Assembly: GCA_014378065.1 (NCBI GenBank)
Contig: JACMOK010000040.1
Span: forward strand, 1-58,881
Source: Flavobacterium sp.
GTDB lineage: Bacteria; Bacteroidota; Bacteroidia; Flavobacteriales; Flavobacteriaceae
Length of the DNA stretch: 58,881 nt
Direction: 5' to 3'
Positions within the stretch are counted from its first letter, which is position 1. Every line of letters begins with the position of its first letter. The notes beneath the pieces are model-generated. The model worked only from the letters and a program-made list of their open reading frames with translations. It searched no databases and was not told the DNA's origin. Positions 7,631-15,967 of this stretch are shown in pieces. A program made the translations under genes and the position numbers.

Positions 7631-8395
7631 CTACCGTTTTTCTGTGAGATATTTCCAATAGCGTTTGGGTACGTGCTGCAGGTGCAATTTCATATTTTTC
7701 CTGGCAGGAATGTTGGTACTTTTGAAATAGTCTTTCCATAATAATGCATACAATTGTTCTTTATCTTGTAAAATCGCTTCCGGCAAATTCGACTTACTTT
7801 TAACTTCGGGTAAATATTGTAATTGTATTTCGGTTACTTGTTGCAAATCATAATACAAACCATACTTTCGTTTCAGGTCATAAATAATCCAGCGTTGATC
7901 GGCGTAGCGGTTTTTAAAGAAAGAGGCGATTAACGGCAACACATTAAAATCAGGTTCTACCGCCGCGTAAAAAATCCCGTCGGTAGTTTCTTCAAATCGA
8001 ATGAAGGCTTTCATTCGGTGTCTTTCGCGATTCACACTGCGATCCATTTTTGAGATAGCTACTACCGCTGGATGCCCAAAATTCTGTTCTGCCCCCGGAG
8101 GCTGATCAAAAATATAGCATGCAAAATCGAATAGGTGTTGAAAAGTAGTGGCCTCTTCCGAGAGAAACGCTTTGTAAAATCGCTGTTGCCAGTCGGCTGA
8201 TAATTTCTTTTTTAAACCGGTCCACACTCTTTTTGCTTTAGCCTCATCAGATACCACTTCAAAAGTGTCATCCATAAGCGATGGCTGGTGATCATTTTCA
8301 CTTACCAACTGTATAGAGCCTGGTTTTCTCTCATAATATTCAAAAACAGCCGTCAACAATCCTTCGAAGCTGCCGTCAAAAAGGTAGGTTGTCAT
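7631..8395 (-). CDS. DUF4130 / TIGR03915-type DNA metabolism protein
   Basis: A 254-residue soluble protein starting MTTYLFDGSFEGLLTAVFEY. The YLFDGSFEGLLTAVFE opening, FGHPAVVAISKMDRSVNRER and HRMKAFIRFEETTDGIFYA fit the DUF4130 family (annotated 'putative DNA metabolism protein'), whose members are almost always next to the radical-SAM protein found here; in some bacteria they are fused to a uracil-DNA-glycosylase-like domain. No glycosylase domain is visible. Its ATG follows the stop of the radical-SAM gene with no spacer, so the two are co-translated. A DNA-repair role is inferred from family and context; the reaction is unknown. Confidence 0.85.
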   Translation of the reverse strand: MTTYLFDGSFEGLLTAVFEYYERKPGSIQLVSENDHQPSLMDDTFEVVSDEAKAKRVWTGLKKKLSADWQQRFYKAFLSEEATTFQHLFDFACYIFDQPPGAEQNFGHPAVVAISKMDRSVNRERHRMKAFIRFEETTDGIFYAAVEPDFNVLPLIASFFKNRYADQRWIIYDLKRKYGLYYDLQQVTEIQLQYLPEVKSKSNLPEAILQDKEQLYALLWKDYFKSTNIPARKNMKLHLQHVPKRYWKYLTEKR

Positions 8396-9652
8396 TTAGA
8401 AAAGCGTTAACTGGTTTTGTGGGATTTTAAGATATTTGCTATTGCTTTCAGAGAGAATGGCGTGTTTTACTTTCAACGCATCGGGGGTATTCAACTGAAA
8501 AACACTATCGGCACACCGAATAAAATGTTTTGCTCTGTTGTAAGCAATGCCAATTTTTTGCAGTTGTTCGGTCCTCAGTTTGCCAAACTTTCTGGCCATT
8601 ACAATTTTTTTGGCTGAACCAACGCCGATACCCGGAATTCGTAAAATCATGGTGTAATCGGCCGTATTGATATCTACAGGAAATAATTCCATGTTGCGCA
8701 AAGCCCATCCCAGTTTTGGATCAATGTCTACTTCGAGGTGTGGATTTTTTAGATTTAAAATTTCTTGTACCTGAAATCCATAAAATCGCATCAACCAATC
8801 AGTTTGGTACAGTCGATTCTCGCGAAGCAGCGGTGGCTGACTGCCGATCAAAGGCAGGCGACTGTCATCACTAATCGGAATATAGCCTGAGTAATACACT
8901 CTTTTGAGGTCGTAATTCTTATAATATTCGTTGGCGCTGTACATAATTTCCATGTCGGTTTCAGGCGTCGCTCCGATAACCATTTGCGTACTTTGGCCAG
9001 CCGGGACAAACTTTGGAACGTGTTTGATTATTTTCTTTTCATCCTGTAGCGCAATGATACTATTTTTGATAAAGGCCAACGGTTTTTTTACATCATCATG
9101 AGATTTTTCAGGTGCCAATAATTTAAGTCCCGCTTCCGTGGGCATCTCTAAATTAATACTCATTCGGTCTGCATACAAGCCTGCTTCGGTCAACAATTCT
9201 TCACTTGCACCCGGAATAGTTTTTAAGTGAATGTAACCATTGAAATTATTTTCCAACCGCAACTTCTTAGCGATCCGCACTAAGCGTTCCATCGTGTAAT
9301 CGGCATTTTTAAAAATCCCGGAACTCAAGAAAAGCCCCTCGATGTAGTTGCGACGGTAGAAGCTCATCGTGAGTTCTACAACTTCTTCAACAGTAAATGC
9401 GGCACGCTGTACATCATTGCTTTTCCGTGACACACAAAAGGCACAGTCAAAAATACAGTGGTTGGTCAAAAGAATTTTGAGTAGTGATACACACCGGCCA
9501 TCTTCGGTATAAGTATGGCAAATGCCGGATGAGCTTGCATCGCCTAAACCTTTATTTGTATTTTTTCTGTTGCTTCCGCTTGACGAACAAGATACATCAT
9601 ATTTAGCAGCGTCAGCGAGGATTTTAAGCTTTTCACGGATTCTTTCAGACAT
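8396..9652 (-). CDS. Putative DNA modification/repair radical SAM protein (TIGR03916 type)
   Basis: A 418-residue protein. The radical-SAM cluster motif is CIFDCAFC (Cys66, Cys70, Cys73; C-x3-C-x2-C), preceded by a conserved Cys/Ser-rich N-terminus (SCSSSGSN, ICHTYTEDGRCVSLLK). The C-terminus carries a helix-hairpin-helix DNA-binding motif about 332-370 (RIPGIGVGSAKKI). This architecture is the family annotated as DNA modification/repair radical SAM protein linked to uracil-DNA-glycosylase-type partners. It should use a 4Fe-4S cluster and S-adenosylmethionine for radical chemistry, probably on DNA. The DUF4130 gene follows immediately. The reaction is not established to my knowledge. Confidence 0.88.
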   Translation of the reverse strand: MSERIREKLKILADAAKYDVSCSSSGSNRKNTNKGLGDASSSGICHTYTEDGRCVSLLKILLTNHCIFDCAFCVSRKSNDVQRAAFTVEEVVELTMSFYRRNYIEGLFLSSGIFKNADYTMERLVRIAKKLRLENNFNGYIHLKTIPGASEELLTEAGLYADRMSINLEMPTEAGLKLLAPEKSHDDVKKPLAFIKNSIIALQDEKKIIKHVPKFVPAGQSTQMVIGATPETDMEIMYSANEYYKNYDLKRVYYSGYIPISDDSRLPLIGSQPPLLRENRLYQTDWLMRFYGFQVQEILNLKNPHLEVDIDPKLGWALRNMELFPVDINTADYTMILRIPGIGVGSAKKIVMARKFGKLRTEQLQKIGIAYNRAKHFIRCADSVFQLNTPDALKVKHAILSESNSKYLKIPQNQLTLF

Positions 9653-9827
9653 AGATTTTTATCTAATTTGTAATTTTTAAAGTTACAAAAGCAAATTAAT
9701 AGTATACCGAAACAAAAGTTAAAATAACCATGATTTTAAACTTAAAATATGACAAAAAAACGCCATAATCTCATAACTTTTATATAGAGGCAGACTTGTA
9801 ATTTTAACAAATTTAAAATAAAATTAA

Positions 9828-10361
9828 ATGGATAGTATCAATCAAAACCAACCTGAAGAGAACTTTAAAGATTTGATCGGACAAGAAGCGCTTGATAAGA
9901 TAAAAGATCTGGCCAAAAATGCAGGCAGTTGTTTTTTCTGTACAAAAATTGAAGATGGTTTGGCATTTGCCACGCGCCCGATGTCTCCCCAAAATATTGA
10001 CAATGACGGTAACTTTTGGTTCCTAAGTGCAGCAGATAGTTATAAAAACCAGCAATTGAAAGCCGATCCTGCGGTTCAGATGCTTTTTGGCTCAGGCTAT
10101 AGTAATTTTTTAACCCTTTACGGTAGCGGCAGCATTTCAACAGATAAAAATAAAATAACGGAACTCTGGAATCCAATGCTTAAAACTTGGTTTACCGAAG
10201 GCGTAAACGATCCGCGTATTACCGTGATTAAAGTCACCCCAAAAGAGGGCTATTATTGGGACACAAAACATGGAATGGCCGTTGCTATGATTAAAAGGAT
10301 GGTCGGCGCGGTGATTGGTGAGACGTACGATGATTCAATTGAAGGAACTGTAAGTCCATAG
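9828..10361 (+). CDS. Pyridoxamine 5'-phosphate oxidase-related general stress protein, second copy
   Basis: A 177-residue split-barrel flavin-binding-type protein and a paralogue of 2990-3499. Shared signatures are a CFFCTKI-x6-ATRPMS stretch, NFWFLSAADSYKN, WNPMLKTWFTEGVNDP and YYWDTKHG. It is probably cytoplasmic, and the ligand (FMN, F420 or heme) is unproven. The leader at 9781-9827 has TAATTTTA as a possible -7 box. It lies 31 bases ahead of ligD on the same strand, so the two may be co-transcribed, which would tie this stress protein to end joining. Confidence 0.84.
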   Translation: MDSINQNQPEENFKDLIGQEALDKIKDLAKNAGSCFFCTKIEDGLAFATRPMSPQNIDNDGNFWFLSAADSYKNQQLKADPAVQMLFGSGYSNFLTLYGSGSISTDKNKITELWNPMLKTWFTEGVNDPRITVIKVTPKEGYYWDTKHGMAVAMIKRMVGAVIGETYDDSIEGTVSP

Positions 10362-10392
10362 TGCCGGGACTGTAACGCTTAAAATTTATAAA

Positions 10393-12924
10393 ATGAGTTT
10401 AAGCAGATATAATAAAAAACGCAATTTTGAAGCTACCGCTGAACCGATAGGCGAGAAAAAGAAGTCGACTAGAAAACTTGTTTTTGTGGTGCAAAAGCAC
10501 GCTGCCTCTCATTTGCATTATGATTTTCGTCTCGAAATGGATGGTGTGTTGAAAAGTTGGGCGGTTCCTAAAGGTCCGTCAATGGATTCTGGTGAAAAAC
10601 GTTTGGCTATGATGGTAGAAGACCATCCGTATGACTATAAAGATTTTGAAGGCAATATTCCAAAAGGCCACTATGGCGCGGGCAATGTAATCGTTTGGGA
10701 TAACGGTACCTACATCATGACTAAAGACGAGCAGCCGACAAAAAAAGCTTTACTTGAAGGGCTACAAAAAGGACATCTTAGCTTGGTGTTGAAAGGAAAA
10801 AAATTAAAGGGCGCCTTTTCTCTTATTCGACTTAAAGGCAAACAAGAAAATGCTTGGCTATTGCTTAAAAAGGAAGACCAGTTTGCCAGCAAGGCCGATA
10901 TTTTGAGGAATGACAAATCGGTATTGACCAAAGTGACACTAGAAGAATTAGAAAAAAAGAATGAATTAGCTACTGCTGCAAAAGAAGAAGAAAAAAAGAC
11001 TTCAATACGCTACAAGTCTAAGGAGGAAAAAATCCGCTTTACTCCACCGATGTTGGCCGAAAATTCAGAAAAGTCTTTTAATCGCAAGAGTTGGTTTTTT
11101 GAAATTAAATATGATGGATACCGAACCATTGCTACTGTGGAGAAAAAAGCAGTACAGCTTTTTAGTAGAAATAAACTTTCTTTTACCACCCAATTTGAAT
11201 CGATTGCTACCGACTTAAAGCAACTGCCTCATGATGTTGTTCTTGATGGTGAAGTTGTCATTGAAGAAAATGGACAGTCTAATTTTCAGTTGTTGCAAAG
11301 CTTTCAAAAAACAAAAAAAGGTATTTTGAAGTATTATGTATTCGATATTTTAAACCTTGACGGGCATGATACCACAGCACTAACCTTACGCGAGAGAAAA
11401 GAACTTTTAAAGATGTTGCTTAACAAGCAAAACTTGAAGACAGTGCATTTCGCCGAGCATGTCGAAGAAAGTGGCAATGCCTTTTTTGAGTATGCCATCC
11501 AACATAATTTTGAAGGCATTATCGCTAAAGATGCCAACAGTCCTTACCGCGTGGGAAGACGAAGTAGAGAATGGCTTAAGATTAAAAACACCAAAAACGA
11601 CGAAGCTGTCATAGTGGGTTATACCGAGCCTAAAGGTTCTAGAAATTATTTTGGCGCTTTGATTTTAGCACAATATAAAGGGAAAACGTGGCAATATATC
11701 GGTAATTGTGGTACCGGATTTAACGAATCGACATTAAAATCATTGTTTGCGAAATTCGATTCGCTCCAGCAAAGCGAATCGCCATTGAACGAAAAAATCA
11801 AATTGACGAGTAAAGTGCAATGGTTGCGACCGGAATTGGTTTGCCAAGTGAAATTTACCGAATGGACCCAAAACCAACATTTAAGGCATCCCGTTTTTTT
11901 GGGTTTGCGGGTTGATAAAGACGCCAAATCGGTTGCGTTCGATTTTAAACTGGGTGAGAAAAAAAACCAAAGCAACAGTCAACAAGTCGAAAAAGAAGTA
12001 CTCGTTTTAAACAACAACCGCGACCTAAAGATCGGAAAAGTGCTACTTCATTTAACCAACCAAAACAAAGTATATTTTCCAAAAGAGGGTATCACGAAGG
12101 GCGATATTTTAAATTATTACGAGGTAGTTGCCGACTACATTCTGCCTCATCTAAAAAACCGGCCGCAGTCAATGAATCGGTTTCCAAACGGAATCGACAA
12201 AGCTAGTTTTTATCAGAAGGACGTTGATGTCGCACAGTCGCCAACTTGGCTCCAAACCCATGCAGTGGTTTCTGAATCTAATCATAAAACCATCAATTAT
12301 TTGTTGTGTAACGATAAGGCGACCTTGCTCTACATGGTCAATTTGGGCTGTATCGAATTCAATCCATGGAATTCTACAATCAAAAATATGCAGAAGCCTG
12401 ATTGGGTTGTGATTGACCTGGATCCGGGAAAAGATGATTTTAAGGAAGTGGTACAGGCGGCATTAACCGTAAAATCTATCATGGATGAATTGGAGACCAA
12501 TTGTTATTGCAAAACTTCCGGTGCTACAGGGTTGCATATCTACATCCCATTGAATGCAAAATACAATTATGATACAGTTAAAATATTTGCCGAATTGATT
12601 GCTGCTGAGGTACATTCGAGATTGCCTGACACGACGAGTCTTGAAAGAACTGTCAGCAAAAGAAACCATAAAATCTATATTGACTTTTTGCAAAACCGGG
12701 CAGGGCAGACTTTGGCTTCAGCCTATTCGGTTCGCCCCAAAAATGGGGCTACAGTTTCAACGCCACTCGAATGGGATGAGGTAAATTTTAAATTATCGCC
12801 TTTGCAATTTACAATCAGCAATATTCCCGAACGCTTAGCTCTAAAAGGTGATTTGTGGAAACCAGTCTTGGGAAAAGGAGCCAATCTTGAGAAAATAATA
12901 AAAAAATTAAATACTTCAGTTTAA
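10393..12924 (+). CDS. ligD: ATP-dependent DNA ligase D (phosphoesterase-ligase-polymerase)
   Basis: An 843-residue enzyme with the three LigD modules in the order PE-LIG-POL. The 3'-phosphoesterase domain (about 1-190) has [16 protein letters not shown] and [16 protein letters not shown]. The ligase domain (about 215-520) has the adenylation lysine K239 in FEIKYDGYR and [10 protein letters not shown] downstream. The primase-like polymerase domain (about 550-840) has the metal-binding pair D675/D677 in VVIDLDPG. With Ku it performs non-homologous end joining of double-strand breaks: end clean-up, gap filling and sealing. The ku gene lies convergently, and the two coding regions overlap by 9 bases at their 3' ends. 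Length is normal and all catalytic signatures are present. Confidence 0.96.
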   Translation: MSLSRYNKKRNFEATAEPIGEKKKSTRKLVFVVQKHAASHLHYDFRLEMDGVLKSWAVPKGPSMDSGEKRLAMMVEDHPYDYKDFEGNIPKGHYGAGNVIVWDNGTYIMTKDEQPTKKALLEGLQKGHLSLVLKGKKLKGAFSLIRLKGKQENAWLLLKKEDQFASKADILRNDKSVLTKVTLEELEKKNELATAAKEEEKKTSIRYKSKEEKIRFTPPMLAENSEKSFNRKSWFFEIKYDGYRTIATVEKKAVQLFSRNKLSFTTQFESIATDLKQLPHDVVLDGEVVIEENGQSNFQLLQSFQKTKKGILKYYVFDILNLDGHDTTALTLRERKELLKMLLNKQNLKTVHFAEHVEESGNAFFEYAIQHNFEGIIAKDANSPYRVGRRSREWLKIKNTKNDEAVIVGYTEPKGSRNYFGALILAQYKGKTWQYIGNCGTGFNESTLKSLFAKFDSLQQSESPLNEKIKLTSKVQWLRPELVCQVKFTEWTQNQHLRHPVFLGLRVDKDAKSVAFDFKLGEKKNQSNSQQVEKEVLVLNNNRDLKIGKVLLHLTNQNKVYFPKEGITKGDILNYYEVVADYILPHLKNRPQSMNRFPNGIDKASFYQKDVDVAQSPTWLQTHAVVSESNHKTINYLLCNDKATLLYMVNLGCIEFNPWNSTIKNMQKPDWVVIDLDPGKDDFKEVVQAALTVKSIMDELETNCYCKTSGATGLHIYIPLNAKYNYDTVKIFAELIAAEVHSRLPDTTSLERTVSKRNHKIYIDFLQNRAGQTLASAYSVRPKNGATVSTPLEWDEVNFKLSPLQFTISNIPERLALKGDLWKPVLGKGANLEKIIKKLNTSV

Positions 12925-13698
12925 GAAGATTTTACTTTTTTTGGTTTTTAGACTAGCTTTGAGCATGCTCATCAAATCATCGCTTTGTTTGTGTACTACT
13001 TTCATTTTAGGTAGTGCAGATTTCTTCCCCTTGGTTTTATTTTTAATAATTTCGAGCAATTTTTCGGTATACGTATCTTTAAAAGCAGTAATGTCAAATT
13101 TTTCGGTCAACTGTTCTACGAGTTTGTTGGCCATCTCAATTTCTTTGGTTTTAGTTTGCGTGACTTTTGGTAGTTTTAAATCGCCTAGGTCGCGTATTTC
13201 TTGTGTAAATCGGATGCGGTTCAGTACAATTGCATCTTCATAGGGTTTTAGCGTCGCCAATCCTTCTTTGTTGCGCAATACAAATGTGGTAATACCAACT
13301 TTTCCCGAGTTCCGCAACGCATCTCTTAGCAATGCATAGGCTTTCATCGCGCCTTTTTCGGGTTCTACATAATACGGCTGCTCGTAATAGATGCTGTCAA
13401 TTTCTTTCTCAGCTACAAAATTAACAATTTCAATGAGTTTTGTCTTTTCAGAATCAGCAGTTTCAAAATCGACTGCTTCCAAAATGACATATTTCTCGTC
13501 TAATTTGTAACCCTTTACAATATCGGCATATACGACTTCTTTGCCGGTATTTTCATTGACCCTGATGAATTTAATATTTCCATGATCTTTAGTATCGAGC
13601 ATATCTAAATCGAGCGTAATTTCTTGTATCGCCGAATATAATTTGACCGGGATATTAATTAATCCGAAGCTGATTGCGCCTGTCCAAATGGCTCTCAT
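12916..13698 (-). CDS. ku: Ku end-binding protein for non-homologous end joining
   Basis: A 260-residue bacterial Ku beginning [20 protein letters not shown], the nearly invariant family start. The core carries [31 protein letters not shown] and [20 protein letters not shown]. The Lys-rich C-terminus ([30 protein letters not shown]) is the extended tail of bacterial Ku used for DNA contacts and LigD recruitment. The homodimer threads onto broken ends. It converges with ligD (9-base overlap) instead of sharing an operon, so the two have separate promoters. The upstream region 13699-13887 is shared divergently with the second basic/acidic pair. Confidence 0.96.
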   Translation of the reverse strand: MRAIWTGAISFGLINIPVKLYSAIQEITLDLDMLDTKDHGNIKFIRVNENTGKEVVYADIVKGYKLDEKYVILEAVDFETADSEKTKLIEIVNFVAEKEIDSIYYEQPYYVEPEKGAMKAYALLRDALRNSGKVGITTFVLRNKEGLATLKPYEDAIVLNRIRFTQEIRDLGDLKLPKVTQTKTKEIEMANKLVEQLTEKFDITAFKDTYTEKLLEIIKNKTKGKKSALPKMKVVHKQSDDLMSMLKASLKTKKSKIFLN

Positions 13699-13887
13699 GT
13701 AAATATTTTTAAATTAATAAAATTGATCCATAAAGTTTAAATTTCTATCTCATACATGGCTTACAGCATTTCTAAAATACCTTATATAATTAATCTGTAA
13801 ATGTTATAAGGATATGACAGAATAACATAAACGCCTGGCTTTGAGAATATTTTAATTTTACATTACAACTAATTAATACCATATATC

Positions 13888-14031
13888 ATGGCAACTCAAA
13901 ATTCGAAAGTGGGTAAAACTACAGAAATGAAATCCATCAGACCTAAAGTGGAGGATAAAAAAGCTACAAATTCTGGGACTAAAGGAAGTCTTATTTTGGA
14001 ATCTAAAATGAATGCTGCAAGTTATCATTAA
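13888..14031 (+). CDS. Small polar, net basic protein (47 aa), partner of the acidic protein
   Basis: ATG at 13888 opens 47 codons: MATQNSKVGKTTEMKSIRPK, then VEDKKATNSGTKGSLILESK and MNAASYH, stop at 14029-14031. It is Lys/Thr/Ser-rich with no clear hydrophobic core. It is followed after 12 bases by a long acidic disordered protein, repeating the layout at 6542-6922. The sequence is not close to the 38-residue protein there, so equivalence rests on size, composition and position. It is transcribed divergently from ku. Confidence 0.6.
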   Translation: MATQNSKVGKTTEMKSIRPKVEDKKATNSGTKGSLILESKMNAASYH

Positions 14032-14043
14032 ATTATAACAACG

Positions 14044-14394
14044 ATGGAAGATAACACTGAGAATGACCGAGGCAATGAAAATCGATATACTCATGAGGCA
14101 TATCAAAATTCGAATTTAAACGAGAATCCCAACAACCACGATATCACGAATCCAAATGATCCGTCGGGCAATAACCCTAAAAGATCTGATAGTTTTGATG
14201 CTGAAGAAGACGCTACCGATAGTGGCAATCGCTCTTACAATATAACCAGTCAGCACTACCAGCACACTTATTCGAATGAAGACGACAGGCAATTGGGTAA
14301 AAGAGAACGATTGAATGATGAAAATGATGATTCGGAAGATGAAATAAATTTGTCTACAAATGATAATGAAAAGTTTTTTGACAGTGGATTCTAA
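14044..14394 (+). CDS. Acidic, Asn/Asp/Ser-rich disordered protein (116 aa)
   Basis: A 116-residue protein that is hydrophilic throughout: MEDNTENDRGNENRYTHEAY, NSNLNENPNNHDITNPND, FDAEEDATDSGNRSYNIT, LNDENDDSEDEINLSTNDNE and a FFDSGF end. No domain, membrane segment or signal is visible. In character it resembles the 85-residue acidic protein at 6665 but is longer. It forms a two-gene unit with the 47-residue protein and ends in a strong terminator. Such hydrophilic proteins are often stress- or desiccation-related, but this is inference from composition and neighbours only. Confidence 0.68.
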   Translation: MEDNTENDRGNENRYTHEAYQNSNLNENPNNHDITNPNDPSGNNPKRSDSFDAEEDATDSGNRSYNITSQHYQHTYSNEDDRQLGKRERLNDENDDSEDEINLSTNDNEKFFDSGF

Positions 14395-14413
14395 TGCAAC
14401 ACTTTAAAAAATG

Positions 14414-14448
14414 GAAAGGACAGTTCTGAATGAATTGTCCTTTTTTTT
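14414..14448 (+). terminator. Rho-independent terminator of the second basic/acidic pair
   Basis: AAAGGACAGTTC pairs with GAATTGTCCTTT (one G/T pair) around TGAAT, followed by a run of T, about 20 bases past the stop. Confidence 0.87.
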
Positions 14449-14485
14449 GGAGCAGGTCACTGGTAAATAATAATAATATTCACGT

Positions 14486-15757
14486 ATGAAAATAATAGCT
14501 TGCATTATAATTCTTGTAACCACCGCGACTTGTTGGTCTCAAAGCGATGTACAAACCCATCCGCTGCCCGCCCCCAGCAAATCTGTAGGCAATTACTCTA
14601 AAGTGATCGGGTGGAAGGATGGGCGTACTCCCGTTGCACCTCCCGGATTTACCGTTGGGAAGTATGCTGAAGGGTTTGAAAATCCGAGATGGATGTATGT
14701 CACGCCAAATGGTGATATTTTGGTAGCAGAGAGTAATTCTAACTACAGTCTGCCGAAGCAATTGGGCGCAGCAATTATTGGAGCAGGGAAATCCAATAAC
14801 CTCAAAAATAGTGCTGACGTTATTACGCTTCTGCGCGATGAAAATAATGATGGTATTCCAGAACTGCGAACGACATTTCTTACCGAAGATTTACACCAGC
14901 CGTTTGGCATGTTGGTGATCGGAAAGTGGTTGTACGTGGGTAATACGGATGCGGTATTGCGCTATCCTTACACGCCTGGGCAGACTAAAATCGTTGGAAA
15001 AGGGCAAAAAATTGTCAGCCTGCCTGCAGGAAAACACAACCGCCATTGGTCAAGAAACTTATTGGCCAACGCCGACAATACCAAAATTTACATAGCCGTC
15101 GGATCAGGATCAAATATTGCCGAAAATGGCTTTGATAATGAAAAGCACCGAGGCGCAATATTAGAGATGAATCCGGATGGATCTGACTTTAAAGTTTTTG
15201 CGTCAGGACTGCGTAATCCTGTAGGGATGGGATGGGCTCCCGGTACAAAGACTCTATGGACGGTCGTTAATGAACGCGATGAATTGGGTGATGATTTGGT
15301 TCCTGATTATTTCACTTCGGTAAAGAAAAATGCCTTTTACGGTTGGCCTTATTCGTATTTCGGACAGCATATTGATACACGGGTCAAACAATTAAAGCCT
15401 AAATTAGTTAAAAGCGCCGTCGTTCCTGATTTTGCTTTGGTCGCGCATACTGCTTCGTTGGGTTTGGCATTTTACACCGGAACTGCTTTTCCGGAAAAGT
15501 ATCGGAATGGTGCTTTTATTGCCCAGCATGGATCCTGGAACAGGAGCATATTATCGGGATATCGAATGATTTTTGTTCCTTTTAAAGGCGGAAAACCTTC
15601 CGGACCAGCAGAAGATTTTCTTACTGGTTTCATAGTCGACCCTAATAAAGATGAGGTCTACGGAAGGCCAGTTGGCGTAATTGTCCTCCCTGATGGTGCC
15701 TTGTTGCTGACAGACGATAAAACCAATACCATTTGGAGAATTTCCGCAAAAAAATAG
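14486..15757 (+). CDS. PQQ-dependent sugar dehydrogenase-like / sorbosone dehydrogenase family protein, secreted
   Basis: A 423-residue protein with a signal peptide (MKIIACIIILVTTATCWSQS). Six-bladed beta-propeller motifs of the glucose/sorbosone dehydrogenase family are present: YAEGFENPRWMYVTPNGDIL, HQPFGMLVIGKWLYVGNTD, GLRNPVGMGWAPGTKTLW, NERDELGDDLVPDYF, FIAQHGSWNRS and GRPVGVIVLPDGALLLTDD. Relatives oxidise sugars in the periplasm with PQQ as cofactor; no PQQ synthesis genes are in the window, so cofactor and substrate are open. There is no T9SS tail, so it is probably periplasmic. A terminator follows; it looks monocistronic. Confidence 0.85.
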   Translation: MKIIACIIILVTTATCWSQSDVQTHPLPAPSKSVGNYSKVIGWKDGRTPVAPPGFTVGKYAEGFENPRWMYVTPNGDILVAESNSNYSLPKQLGAAIIGAGKSNNLKNSADVITLLRDENNDGIPELRTTFLTEDLHQPFGMLVIGKWLYVGNTDAVLRYPYTPGQTKIVGKGQKIVSLPAGKHNRHWSRNLLANADNTKIYIAVGSGSNIAENGFDNEKHRGAILEMNPDGSDFKVFASGLRNPVGMGWAPGTKTLWTVVNERDELGDDLVPDYFTSVKKNAFYGWPYSYFGQHIDTRVKQLKPKLVKSAVVPDFALVAHTASLGLAFYTGTAFPEKYRNGAFIAQHGSWNRSILSGYRMIFVPFKGGKPSGPAEDFLTGFIVDPNKDEVYGRPVGVIVLPDGALLLTDDKTNTIWRISAKK

Positions 15758-15783
15758 GCTTACAAATACAAATCTGAATATAT

Positions 15784-15815
15784 AAAAAAACGCCATTAAC
15801 TTTTGGTGTTTTTTT
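15784..15815 (+). terminator. Rho-independent terminator after the sugar-dehydrogenase-like gene
   Basis: AAAAAAACGCCA pairs with TGGTGTTTTTTT (one G/T pair) around TTAACTTT, about 26 bases past the stop. Confidence 0.85.
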
Positions 15816-15967
15816 ATGGCTTCTTCGAGCATTGCGAAACTTTTACCGCTTCTTTTTCTATCTTTACGCTTCAAATTTTAGAGTTATAAAAATTTGACGG
15901 CCTAGGCTGTAACTTTAAATAATGCAAAACGTCTTATCGCTATCACACCAAACACCTAATGCTATTT

